Shown: positions 10,088-18,741 of the stretch, piece by piece | Position numbering within the stretch: the first letter of the stretch is position 1 | Layout: every line of letters begins with the position of its first letter | Origin: Arthrobacter endolithicus | Lineage (GTDB): Bacteria; Actinomycetota; Actinomycetes; Actinomycetales; Micrococcaceae | NCBI RefSeq assembly: GCF_026627425.1 | Contig: NZ_JAPNLH010000004.1 | Location: 1 to 64,000 of the forward strand | Direction of reading: 5' to 3' | DNA length: 64,000 bases | Notes under the pieces: model-generated | Database searches by the model: none | Told to the model about the DNA's origin: nothing | The model's input: the letters and a program-made list of their open reading frames with translations, nothing else | Translations under genes and position numbers: made by a program

Positions 10088-11530
10088 ATGCAGGGATTGA
10101 CCGATTGGCTTGGCGCCGACGGATACGGGTTTTCCCGTCAGGTCCTGCAGCGCGGTATCGCCGCGGTGTTCGTCATTGCGTTCCTCTCCGCCGTGGCCCA
10201 GTTCCCGGCTCTGCTCGGTGAGCACGGGCTGCTGCCGGCCCCGAGATTTCTGGCCCGCGCACCCCGGCGGAGCTATCCTTCACTTTTCCACTGGCGCTAC
10301 TCGGATAACCTGCTCCTGGCCGTAGCCTGGACAGGCGCGATTTTGGCCTTTGCGCTGGTACTCGGACTGCCGCAGGTCGGTCCGCCGTGGATCCCGCTGC
10401 TGGTTTTCCTTTTCATCTGGGCGCTGTATCTGTCGATCGTCAGCATCGGCCAGACGTTCTACGGCTTCGGCTGGGAGAGCTTGCTGTTGGAGGCGGGGTT
10501 CATCGCGGCCTTCCTCGGGTCGGACGCCGTTGCTCCTCCGGTGACCATACTCTGGCTCCTGAGGTGGCTGGTCTTTCGGTTGGAGTTCGGCGCGGGCATG
10601 ATCAAGATCCGTGGGGACACGGTATGGCGGGATCTGACCGCGCTCTACTACCACCATGAGACGCAGCCGATGCCCAACCCGCTGAGCAGATACTTCCATC
10701 ACCTCCCCAAGCCGCTGCACCGCTGTGAAGTTGTGGGCAATCACTTCGCCCAGTTGATCGTGCCGTTCTTCCTCTTTGCCCCGCAGCCGCTGGCCAGCAT
10801 TGCCGCGGCGATCATTGTTCTCACCCAGGCATGGCTGGTGCTGTCCGGGAATTTTGCCTGGCTTAACGTGCTCACCATGATCCTGGCGTTTTCCGCGATC
10901 AGCAACGACGCCGGGCACCTGGTGATTCCGGCGGTTCCGTCGGGGACCGCCGGGTCTGCGCAGTTGCCTGGCTGGTTCGCCGTCGTCGTACTGGCAGTGA
11001 CAGCGTGGCTGATCGTGCTGAGTTATAAGCCGCTCCGCAATCTTTTCTCGCACCATCAGCTAATGAACGCCAGCTTTAACCGCTGGCATCTGGTGAACGC
11101 CTATGGCGCGTTCGGCAGTATTACCCGGGAACGGTACGAGGTGATTGTGGAGGGAACGGACGACGACGATCCGGACGAGGCGCGCTGGCGGGAGTATGAG
11201 TTCCGGGGCAAACCGGGGGATCCGCACCGAAGGTCGCGTCAATATGCGCCGTATCACTTACGGCTGGGCTGGATGCTGTGGTTCATGGCGTTGGGGTCGC
11301 CAAGCGATCACTGGTTTGTTCCCTTGCTCGGCAAATTGTTAGTAGCGGACCGCCGGACGCTGAAACTGCTGCGGACCGATCCCTTTGATGGTGCGGCTCC
11401 GCGCTGGCTCCGCGCGCGATTGTTCTCTTACCGCTTCTCCACGCGGGCGGAGCGGAAGGCCACCGGGGCGGAGTGGGTCAGGGAGCCCGCGGCCGTGCTG
11501 ATGGCCCCGGTGTCCCTGCGTCGAAGGTAA
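10088..11530 (+). CDS. Lipase maturation factor (LMF1-like) membrane protein
   Basis: A 480-residue polytopic membrane protein of the lipase maturation factor family. Animal LMF1 helps lipases fold in the ER; the bacterial role is unknown. Family-typical stretches are TFYGFGWESLLLEAGF, WLLRWLVFRLEFGAGMIKIRGD, WRDLTALYYHHETQPMPNPLSRY and FAWLNVLTMILAFSAISND. About seven to eight hydrophobic segments are followed by a soluble C-terminal part with REYEFRGKPGD and YAPYHLRLGWMLWFMAL. The ATG at 10088 follows GGGGGCGG. Neither flanking gene is a lipase, so partners cannot be inferred. The family assignment is strong; the function is open. Confidence 0.88.
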   Translation: MQGLTDWLGADGYGFSRQVLQRGIAAVFVIAFLSAVAQFPALLGEHGLLPAPRFLARAPRRSYPSLFHWRYSDNLLLAVAWTGAILAFALVLGLPQVGPPWIPLLVFLFIWALYLSIVSIGQTFYGFGWESLLLEAGFIAAFLGSDAVAPPVTILWLLRWLVFRLEFGAGMIKIRGDTVWRDLTALYYHHETQPMPNPLSRYFHHLPKPLHRCEVVGNHFAQLIVPFFLFAPQPLASIAAAIIVLTQAWLVLSGNFAWLNVLTMILAFSAISNDAGHLVIPAVPSGTAGSAQLPGWFAVVVLAVTAWLIVLSYKPLRNLFSHHQLMNASFNRWHLVNAYGAFGSITRERYEVIVEGTDDDDPDEARWREYEFRGKPGDPHRRSRQYAPYHLRLGWMLWFMALGSPSDHWFVPLLGKLLVADRRTLKLLRTDPFDGAAPRWLRARLFSYRFSTRAERKATGAEWVREPAAVLMAPVSLRRR

Positions 11531-11741
11531 TCCGTGCCTGGCATAACGTTCGAACGGCGAAGACTGTGCGGCCAGGATACTTGCCGTGGGTTGGGAAACT
11601 ACTTATTGAGCTGGAATCCCGGAGCGCGGATACTGCTTGGCAGTGGGTCGGAAAACTGGTCCTACACCAAATAGCGTGCGCTGGTGCGCGGGAACCGAGA
11701 CTTTGGGAACCCAAGACACCGCGGCGCGGAAGGTTGGCGTG

Positions 11742-14700
11742 ATGGCGACTACGGGAATACATTCAGCGCGGATCCCGAACCACTTGGGATCCAAATCCCG
11801 GGCGCCGCATCGGGCCAGCCACGGATGGATAGCCCTGATAGCCGCCCTCACGCTGATCCTGGCCGTCCTCGTCCCTGCGGCGCCCGCGGGCGCGGTCCAA
11901 CGAGGAAACCAGTCGACGGTGGTCAGCGCCGATGCCGCGCGCTGGACGCCACATGTACTCGACGGCTATGTATCGGGTTTTGCTGAAACCGGCGGACTGG
12001 TGGTCGCCGTCGGCAACTTCAGTTCTGTTCGCAGTGCGGTCGACGAGACCCCGATCGCACGCACCAATATCTTCGCCTTCAAAAACAACACCGGTGAGAT
12101 CACAGCCCTGAACGTTGCCGTCAATGGGGAGATCATGGACGTTCTGGCTGTCGGTGACGGCCAGAATGTCTGGATCTCCGGCTCCTTCAGCCAGGTCAAC
12201 GGCTCCAAGGCACGCAGCATTGCCAAAATCAATGTTTTTACCGGTGCACTTGACGTGTCATTCGCGGCTCCGGCTTTTGACGGGCGGATCAACCAGCTGC
12301 TTCTGCGCGGGGATCGCCTTTATGTGACCGGACGCTTCTTGACCGTCGGCACGACCGCAACCACCTATTTGTCGGCGCTGAATCCTTCCACGGGCGCTGT
12401 GTTCGCCGATGTGCGCATGGATATCAATACGCCACGAACGACTCAAACCGATGCTTCGATCCAGCGCGCCGATATCACCCCGGACGGTCGGCGCCTGGTC
12501 GCCATCGGCAATTTCACCATCGTTAACGGGCAGACACGCGCCATGATTTTTACCGCTGATCTGACGACATCGCCACCGACCCTGACCAACTGGTCCACGG
12601 ACCGGTTCACCGCAGACTGCAGCCAGCAATTCGACAGTCAGATGCGCGACGTCGATATTTCACCGGACGGAAGTTATTTCGTGGTGGGCACCACCGGTGG
12701 CCCCCACCCGGGAAAACTCTGCGACACCGCCTCACGCTGGGAACTCGGAACTGAGGCTCCCCAGTCCCAGCCGACATGGGTCAACTACACCGGTGGCGAC
12801 ACCATCACGCGGGTCGCTGTGACGCAGACTGCTGTCTATCTCGGCGGCCACTTCCGCTGGTTGAATAATCCGGCCGGCAGTAATTCCATGGGTCCGGGCG
12901 CCGTTGTCCGCACCGGGTTGGCCGCGATCGATCCGCGCGATGGCATGCCCACCACCTGGAATCCGACGCGCGCCCGCGGTTATGGCGTCTACAGCTTCGT
13001 GGCCACGGACAGCGGCCTCTGGATCGGCAGCGACACCGACCGCATCTCCAACTCCCAGTATCACGGTCGACTGGCCTTCATGCCGATCAAGGGTGGCTTC
13101 GCGATGCCGGCGGACGACGCCGGACGGCTGCCGACCAGCGTGTTTTCGGCCGGCGCAGCCAAAGACGACCGCGGGGCGGCTCTGCCTGGCACAGCCCTGA
13201 TCCGCCGCGAATTCAGCGGCACGGAGGTGACCTCATCCTCGATAGTGCCTTCTGCACAGGACTGGGCGCTGGTCCGGGGTCTGTTCATGGTAGACGGCGT
13301 CCTCTATTCCGCCCGTTCTGACGGCACCTTTCAGCAGCAGACCTTCGACGGAGCGGCACTCGGGACTCCGACGGTGATCAATCTCAACGGCCTGATCGAT
13401 TTCCCCACCGAGCTAGGCACCATGACGGGGCTGTTCTACGACCGGGCCACGGCGCGGATCTACTACACGCTCGCGGGCAACAACAACCTGTACTACCGGT
13501 ATTTCGAAACGCAAAGTGGCATTCCGGGTGCAACACGCTTCACTGCCTCTGCCAGCCTTCCCGGGTTGACTTTCTCAGATGCCCGCTCGATGTTTCTTGA
13601 CGGCACCCAGCTCTACGTCGCCTCGTCCACCGGCGGCCTTAGCCGGTGGGACTGGAACCCTGGGTCCGGTGCGCCGGTGGCGGGAAGCGGCATCGTGGTT
13701 TCGGGTCCGGCACTGGACGGCGTGAATTGGACTGCGCGGGACACCTTTGTCTTTGCCGGCAGCGCACTCGTGGCGCCTGCTGCTGCGGCAGCTAACCAAC
13801 CGCCGTCGGCCGCGTTCTCCACGGCGGCGACCGATCTTGAGCTGAAAGTGGACGGGAACGGCTCCAGCGACCCGGATGGTCCGATCAAGTCCTATGCCTG
13901 GTCCTTCGGCGACGACAGCACGGCAGACGGTCCCACCGCCTCGCACATCTACCAGGCAGCTGGTCGGTACACAGTCTCCCTGACGGTTACAGACTTCCAT
14001 AACGCCAGCGGCACGACATCCAAGACGTTCACTATGACTGCGCCGCCGGCCGCAGGCCTGGCTTTCCGTGCCGCGGCTCAAACGAATGCCAATAGCATGG
14101 TCCCGTCGGTGACGGTCCCGTCGTCGGTGCAGGCCGGGGATGGAACGCTGCTGTTCGTGACCGTCGGGGACGCGGCGTCCACGGTCGGGCCGCCGTCGGG
14201 CCCGGGCTGGCGGCTGGTCGCGTCGAAGTCCGGCAGCACCATGCAGACCCAGCTGTGGGCCAGGACGGCGCAGGCGGCCGACGCCGGATCGGTGGTGCAG
14301 GTGCCGATCAGCACGTTGGCGAAGTCCGCGGTGCAGTTGCTCGCCTACAGCGGCGTCACCGGACCCGCGTGGGTCGACGCCGCGGTGCCGGTCATTGACG
14401 GGACCACCGCGTCGGTCAGGACCACCCCTAAGGTGACCGCGGGTTTTTCCGGCAGCACCTTGGTCTCGTACTGGGCGAACAAGTCCAGTGCCGATAACGG
14501 CTGGTCCGCGGACCCGAGCGTGGGAGTACGGTCGCAGACAACGGGGACCGGCAGCGGCAGGATCACGTCGCTGGTTGGTGACACCGCTCCGGTCGGGGCC
14601 GGTGTCCGCGGCCAGGTCACCGCCACACCGCTGGCGACACCGGACACCAAAAGCGCCATGTGGTCCGTCATCCTGAACGCCGGATCGATGCAAACACCAC

Positions 14701-15608
14701 CATTGGCAGCCAACCAGGCACCGTCGCCGTTCTTCACCGCAGCAGCCGCTGACCTCACCGTACAGGTGGACGCCAGCGGCTCCAGCGACCCGGATGGCAG
14801 CATAACGGACTATGCCTGGTCCTTTGGTGACGGAAGCACAGCCACCGGCGCGACGCGAACACATGTCTACTCCGCAACCGGAAGGTACACGATCACGCTG
14901 ACCGTTACCGATAACGCCGGAGCCAGCGGGACGACCTCCAAGGTCGTCACGGTGACCGCCCCGCCGGCGGCAGCACCCGTCTTCCGTGCCGCGGCTCAAA
15001 CGAATGCCAATAGCATGGTCCCGTCGGTGACGGTCCCGTCGTCGGTGCAGGCCGGGGATGGAACGCTGCTGTTCGTGACCGTCGGGGACGCGGCGTCCAC
15101 GGTCGGGCCGCCGTCGGGCCCGGGCTGGCGGCTGGTCGCGTCGAAGTCCGGCAGCACCATGCAGACCCAGCTGTGGGCCAGGACGGCGCAGGCGGCCGAC
15201 GCCGGATCGGTGGTGCAGGTGCCGATCAGCACGTTGGCGAAGTCCGCGGTGCAGTTGCTCGCCTACAGCGGCGTCACCGGACCCGCGTGGGTCGACGCCG
15301 CGGTGCCGGTCATTGACGGGACCACCGCGTCGGTCAGGACCACCCCTAAGGTGACCGCGGGTTTTTCCGGCAGCACCTTGGTCTCGTACTGGGCGAACAA
15401 GTCCAGTGCCGATAACGGCTGGTCCGCGGACCCGAGCGTGGGAGTACGGTCGCAGACAACGGGGACCGGCAGCGGCAGGATCACGTCGCTGGTTGGTGAC
15501 ACCGCTCCGGTCGGGGCCGGTGTCCGCGGCCAGGTCACCGCCACACCGCTGGCGACACCGGACACCAAAAGCGCCATGTGGTCCGTCATCCTGAACGCCG
15601 GATCGTGA
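11742..15608 (+). CDS. Large secreted protein with PKD domains and duplicated 208-aa domain
   Basis: A 1288-residue predicted secreted or surface protein. After a charged N-terminus a hydrophobic signal (about residues 28-51, ALIAALTLILAVLVPAAPAGA) precedes a region (about 60-680) of repeated short strands such as VWISGSFSQVNG and LYVTGRFLTVG. I read this region as a beta-propeller-like fold. PKD domain 1 (about 685-767, YAWSFGDDST) is followed by a 208-aa domain (775-982), then PKD 2 (about 988-1075, YAWSFGDGST) and an identical copy of the 208-aa domain (1081-1288). No sortase motif or C-terminal membrane anchor is seen. The ATG at 11742 has a GGAAGG Shine-Dalgarno; the frame is open to 11637. 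A role in adhesion or polymer binding is plausible but unproven. Confidence 0.8.
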   Translation: MATTGIHSARIPNHLGSKSRAPHRASHGWIALIAALTLILAVLVPAAPAGAVQRGNQSTVVSADAARWTPHVLDGYVSGFAETGGLVVAVGNFSSVRSAVDETPIARTNIFAFKNNTGEITALNVAVNGEIMDVLAVGDGQNVWISGSFSQVNGSKARSIAKINVFTGALDVSFAAPAFDGRINQLLLRGDRLYVTGRFLTVGTTATTYLSALNPSTGAVFADVRMDINTPRTTQTDASIQRADITPDGRRLVAIGNFTIVNGQTRAMIFTADLTTSPPTLTNWSTDRFTADCSQQFDSQMRDVDISPDGSYFVVGTTGGPHPGKLCDTASRWELGTEAPQSQPTWVNYTGGDTITRVAVTQTAVYLGGHFRWLNNPAGSNSMGPGAVVRTGLAAIDPRDGMPTTWNPTRARGYGVYSFVATDSGLWIGSDTDRISNSQYHGRLAFMPIKGGFAMPADDAGRLPTSVFSAGAAKDDRGAALPGTALIRREFSGTEVTSSSIVPSAQDWALVRGLFMVDGVLYSARSDGTFQQQTFDGAALGTPTVINLNGLIDFPTELGTMTGLFYDRATARIYYTLAGNNNLYYRYFETQSGIPGATRFTASASLPGLTFSDARSMFLDGTQLYVASSTGGLSRWDWNPGSGAPVAGSGIVVSGPALDGVNWTARDTFVFAGSALVAPAAAAANQPPSAAFSTAATDLELKVDGNGSSDPDGPIKSYAWSFGDDSTADGPTASHIYQAAGRYTVSLTVTDFHNASGTTSKTFTMTAPPAAGLAFRAAAQTNANSMVPSVTVPSSVQAGDGTLLFVTVGDAASTVGPPSGPGWRLVASKSGSTMQTQLWARTAQAADAGSVVQVPISTLAKSAVQLLAYSGVTGPAWVDAAVPVIDGTTASVRTTPKVTAGFSGSTLVSYWANKSSADNGWSADPSVGVRSQTTGTGSGRITSLVGDTAPVGAGVRGQVTATPLATPDTKSAMWSVILNAGSMQTPPLAANQAPSPFFTAAAADLTVQVDASGSSDPDGSITDYAWSFGDGSTATGATRTHVYSATGRYTITLTVTDNAGASGTTSKVVTVTAPPAAAPVFRAAAQTNANSMVPSVTVPSSVQAGDGTLLFVTVGDAASTVGPPSGPGWRLVASKSGSTMQTQLWARTAQAADAGSVVQVPISTLAKSAVQLLAYSGVTGPAWVDAAVPVIDGTTASVRTTPKVTAGFSGSTLVSYWANKSSADNGWSADPSVGVRSQTTGTGSGRITSLVGDTAPVGAGVRGQVTATPLATPDTKSAMWSVILNAGS
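14064..14687 (+). repeat. 624-bp perfect direct repeat, copy 1
   Basis: First copy of a 624-bp (208-codon) repeat inside the PKD protein gene. Reading the two copies side by side I find no difference. The offset between copies is 918 bp, the length of one PKD-plus-domain module. Confidence 0.95.
14982..15605 (+). repeat. 624-bp perfect direct repeat, copy 2
   Basis: Second copy, ending at the stop codon of the PKD protein gene. The PKD domains next to the two copies differ clearly in sequence while the copies themselves are identical. Confidence 0.95.
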
Positions 15609-15749
15609 GCGGCGTTTGAAGGCTATTCAGACGGCTACCGCACAGGCGTGGCTGCCGGGCCAGGTTTCGGGAGCCGGCATCCGGTGAGAGAATCGTCTCA
15701 TGTGCCGCCCGTCATTCCACCGGGTTCGTCAGATCACCGGGAGGACCCC

Positions 15750-16553
15750 ATGAAGATCGCGCTCTTCGCCACCTGCATCGTGGATGCCATGTTTCCGCGC
15801 ACAGCCAAGGCGACGGTGACCATTCTGGAACGGTTGGGGCACCAGGTCCTCTTCCCGGCCACCCAGGCCTGCTGCGGTCAGATGCACATCAACAGCGGTT
15901 ACTTCGACGATGCCCTGCCGGTGGTGGCCAATCACGTCGCAGCATTCAGCCAAGGAGATTACGACGTCGCTGTTGCACCGTCTGCTTCCTGCGTAGCCTC
16001 GGTGAAGCATCAGCAGCCCATGATTGCCCGGCACTGCGGTGACGCCGACCTCGAAAACCGGGCCAACGCCGTCGGCGCTAAGACCTACGAACTTTCCCAG
16101 CTGCTGGTGGACGTCCTGGGCATCACCGATGCGGCGGCCCAGCTGGGCTCATACTTCCCGCACACGGTGACGTACCACCCCAGCTGCCACGGCATGCGTT
16201 TGCTCCGCCTGGGTGATCGGCAGCTGGACCTGCTGCGGAGCGTCGGTGGGATCGAATTGCGGGACCTTTCCGGGCCCGATCAGTGTTGCGGTTTTGGGGG
16301 CACCTTCGCGATGAAAAACGCGGATGTCTCAAGTGCGATGCTCGAGGACAAGGTCAAGAGTATTGAAGCCTCCGGCGCGGAACTGTGCGTGGGCGGCGAT
16401 GCCTCCTGCCTGCTGCACATCGGCGGTGGCCTCTCCCGCAAGGACAGCGGCACCGCAACCCTGCACTTTGCCGAGATACTGGCCAGCACGATGGAAGCGC
16501 CCGTCTCCGTGTCCGGTGAGGTCGAACTGCTGACCGGACGGGGACGCTCATGA
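15750..16553 (+). CDS. lutA: Lactate utilization protein A (CCG-domain Fe-S oxidoreductase subunit)
   Basis: A 267-residue protein with the paired cysteine-rich CCG domains of LutA/YkgE/GlpC-type proteins. The first is CCGQMHINSGY (C41/C42). The second comprises HPSCHGMR and QCCGFGGTFAMKN. LutABC oxidises L-lactate to pyruvate through iron-sulfur clusters, without a flavin lactate dehydrogenase. The ATG at 15750 follows a GGGAGG Shine-Dalgarno. The stop overlaps lutB by four bases (ATGA), so the three genes form an operon. No LutR-like regulator is adjacent. Confidence 0.95.
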   Translation: MKIALFATCIVDAMFPRTAKATVTILERLGHQVLFPATQACCGQMHINSGYFDDALPVVANHVAAFSQGDYDVAVAPSASCVASVKHQQPMIARHCGDADLENRANAVGAKTYELSQLLVDVLGITDAAAQLGSYFPHTVTYHPSCHGMRLLRLGDRQLDLLRSVGGIELRDLSGPDQCCGFGGTFAMKNADVSSAMLEDKVKSIEASGAELCVGGDASCLLHIGGGLSRKDSGTATLHFAEILASTMEAPVSVSGEVELLTGRGRS

Positions 16554-18082
16554 GCCAGATCAGTCTGGGTATGCCAAGGATCGCTAGTTACGGCAGCGGC
16601 AACCTGTTCGCAACAGAGTCCTTCCCGCATGCCGCACATCGTGACCTGGATAACGCCCAGTTGCGTGCGAACCTGGGCCACGCCACTGGCACGATCAGGG
16701 AGAAACGCCTCAAAGTGGTGGCGGAGCTTCCCGACTGGGAGGAACTGCGCGAAGCCGGCAGCGTGCTCAAACAGCAGGTCATGGCCGATCTGCCACGGCT
16801 GCTGGTGCAGCTGGAGGAAAATGTTACTCAGCGCGGCGGCACGGTGCATTGGGCCCGAGATGCACAGGAAGCCAATGAGATCGTCGCCGGTCTTATTCGG
16901 GCCGAGGGCGCCACCGAGGTGGTCAAGGTCAAATCCATGGCCACGCAGGAAATCGGTCTTAATGAGTACCTGGAAGAACAGGGAATCGCGGCCTACGAGA
17001 CGGACCTGGCCGAACTCATCGTCCAGTTGGGCCACGACAAACCCAGTCACATTCTGGTGCCCGCCATCCACAAAAACAGAACTGAGATCCGGGACATCTT
17101 CCTGGCTGAAATGGCAGGGGTGGATCCGGAGCTGACCGATGATCCCCGGCAACTGGCGATGGCCGCACGTGCGCATCTGCGCCGAAAATTCCTCAGCACC
17201 AAGGTCGCAATCTCCGGTGCCAACTTTGCCATCGCGGATTCCGGAACGCTGGCCGTGGTGGAATCCGAAGGGAATGGCCGGATGTGCCTGACGCTGCCGG
17301 AAACGCTGATCACGGTGATGGGCATCGAGAAGCTGCTGCCCACTTTTTTGGACCTCGAGGTATTCATGGCACTGCTGCCGCGTTCCTCCACCGGTGAACG
17401 GATGAATCCCTACACGTCGCTGTGGACGGGCGTCACCGAGGGAGACGGGCCGCAAAACTTCCACCTGGTGCTGCTGGATAACGGCCGTACCGCTGCTCTT
17501 GCCGACGAAATGGGCCGTTCAGCGCTGCACTGTATTCGCTGTAGTGCATGCATGAACGTCTGCCCGGTCTACGAACGCACCGGCGGTCATGCCTATGGCT
17601 CCACCTATCCCGGTCCCATTGGAGCCATCCTTTCCCCGCTGATGACGGGGATCGAGGCCGAGGAAAACAACTCCTTGCCCTACGCCTCCTCGTTGTGCGG
17701 GGCGTGCTTTGATGCGTGTCCGGTGAAGATCAATATCCCGGAGATCTTGGTCCATCTGCGCGGGAAGGACGTGGACGCCGAGCATGCCAAACGTAAGCTG
17801 CCCAGCCAGATGGACGTCGGAATGGCGGCTGCGAGGGTGGCGTTTTCCTCCGGCCGCAACCTGGCACTGGTGGAGAAGGGACTTCCGCTGGGCAAGCTGA
17901 TGGCCGGCCCGGATCAAAAAATTAAGCGCCTGCCCGGCATGGCCGGCGGCTGGACGCAGAGCCGGGATATTCCCGCGCCGCCGAAGCAGTCGTTCCGTGC
18001 CTGGTGGAAGAAGGAACATGTACCCACGCCCGACACATCGCAGACGCCGGACGCGGCAGCCGAATCGGGCGAAGACGGATGA
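16550..18082 (+). CDS. lutB: Lactate utilization protein B (ferredoxin-type Fe-S protein)
   Basis: A 510-residue LutB/YkgF protein. The large N-terminal LUD domain (about residues 70-300, with VKVKSMATQEIGLNEYLE and GANFAIADSGTLAVVESEGN) is followed by two [4Fe-4S] ferredoxin motifs, CIRCSACMNVCPVY (about residues 327-340) and CGACFDACPVKI (about 383-394). It is expected to carry electrons within the lactate dehydrogenase complex. It overlaps both neighbours by four bases, which indicates translational coupling. The length is slightly above the usual 470-480 residues because of a polar C-terminal tail. Confidence 0.96.
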   Translation: MSQISLGMPRIASYGSGNLFATESFPHAAHRDLDNAQLRANLGHATGTIREKRLKVVAELPDWEELREAGSVLKQQVMADLPRLLVQLEENVTQRGGTVHWARDAQEANEIVAGLIRAEGATEVVKVKSMATQEIGLNEYLEEQGIAAYETDLAELIVQLGHDKPSHILVPAIHKNRTEIRDIFLAEMAGVDPELTDDPRQLAMAARAHLRRKFLSTKVAISGANFAIADSGTLAVVESEGNGRMCLTLPETLITVMGIEKLLPTFLDLEVFMALLPRSSTGERMNPYTSLWTGVTEGDGPQNFHLVLLDNGRTAALADEMGRSALHCIRCSACMNVCPVYERTGGHAYGSTYPGPIGAILSPLMTGIEAEENNSLPYASSLCGACFDACPVKINIPEILVHLRGKDVDAEHAKRKLPSQMDVGMAAARVAFSSGRNLALVEKGLPLGKLMAGPDQKIKRLPGMAGGWTQSRDIPAPPKQSFRAWWKKEHVPTPDTSQTPDAAAESGEDG

Positions 18083-18705
18083 GCGCGCGGGAAGAAATTC
18101 TGGACCGGATCCGCGCGGCACTGTCCGATCAGCCGGCGGTTCCGCCTGTTCCGCGGAATTACCGGCAGACGACCGGGCTGGACGCTCAAGCGCTGGTGGA
18201 GCTGCTGGTGGACCGTCTGGTGGATTACAAGGCTAACGTCTTCGTGGAGGAGCCCGACGGCGTCAGCGGCCGGATCGGTGAGCTGCTGGCCGGTGCCGGG
18301 CGGTTTGTGATCCCCCCGGGCCTGCCGGTTGGCTGGCTCGCCTTCGACGCAGAACCGGCCCGCGCCGTCGTCGACCATCCGGACCATCCGCTGACAGTCG
18401 GGGAGCTGGACGCGATGGACGCGGTATTGACCTGCAGCGCTGTAGCGGTGGCGGAGACCGGCACGATTGTGCTCGACGGCTCCGCCGATCAGGGCCGCCG
18501 GGCCATTTCGCTGGTTCCGGACCACCACATATGTGTGGTGCCGGTGAAGAGTATCGTCGGAATTCTGCCGGAGGCCCTCCAACGGCTGGATGGCACCCGG
18601 CCGCTGACCCTGATCAGCGGACCCAGCGCGACCAGCGATATTGAACTTGAACGGGTGGAGGGTGTGCACGGGCCGCGGCGGTTGGATGTCATTATTGCGG
18701 TGTGA
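18079..18705 (+). CDS. lutC: Lactate utilization protein C
   Basis: A 208-residue LUD-domain protein of the LutC/YkgG family, the third component of the lactate oxidation complex. VAETGTIVLDGSADQGRRA and the following LVPDHHICVV are the family core. The ATG at 18079 overlaps the lutB stop as ATGA; an in-frame start further upstream (18004) would overlap lutB heavily and is unlikely. A 17-bp perfect hairpin begins inside the last codons and ends the operon. Confidence 0.94.
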   Translation: MSAREEILDRIRAALSDQPAVPPVPRNYRQTTGLDAQALVELLVDRLVDYKANVFVEEPDGVSGRIGELLAGAGRFVIPPGLPVGWLAFDAEPARAVVDHPDHPLTVGELDAMDAVLTCSAVAVAETGTIVLDGSADQGRRAISLVPDHHICVVPVKSIVGILPEALQRLDGTRPLTLISGPSATSDIELERVEGVHGPRRLDVIIAV

Positions 18706-18736
18706 CCGGCAGCTGGGTGGCTGCCGGTCACACCGC
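18697..18736. terminator. Bidirectional terminator between lutC and fmdA
   Basis: A perfect 17-bp stem (GCGGTGTGACCGGCAGC at 18697-18713, complement at 18720-18736) with a 6-nt loop. It overlaps the lutC stop and lies just before the fmdA stop. The two genes converge here, so it can serve both strands. Confidence 0.85.
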
Positions 18737-18741
18737 CAGTG

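Noticed and set aside
13575-14999. A 474-codon minus-strand open frame opposite the PKD gene
   Set aside because: Low-complexity R/G-rich translation, fully explained as the antisense of the repeat-containing plus-strand gene.
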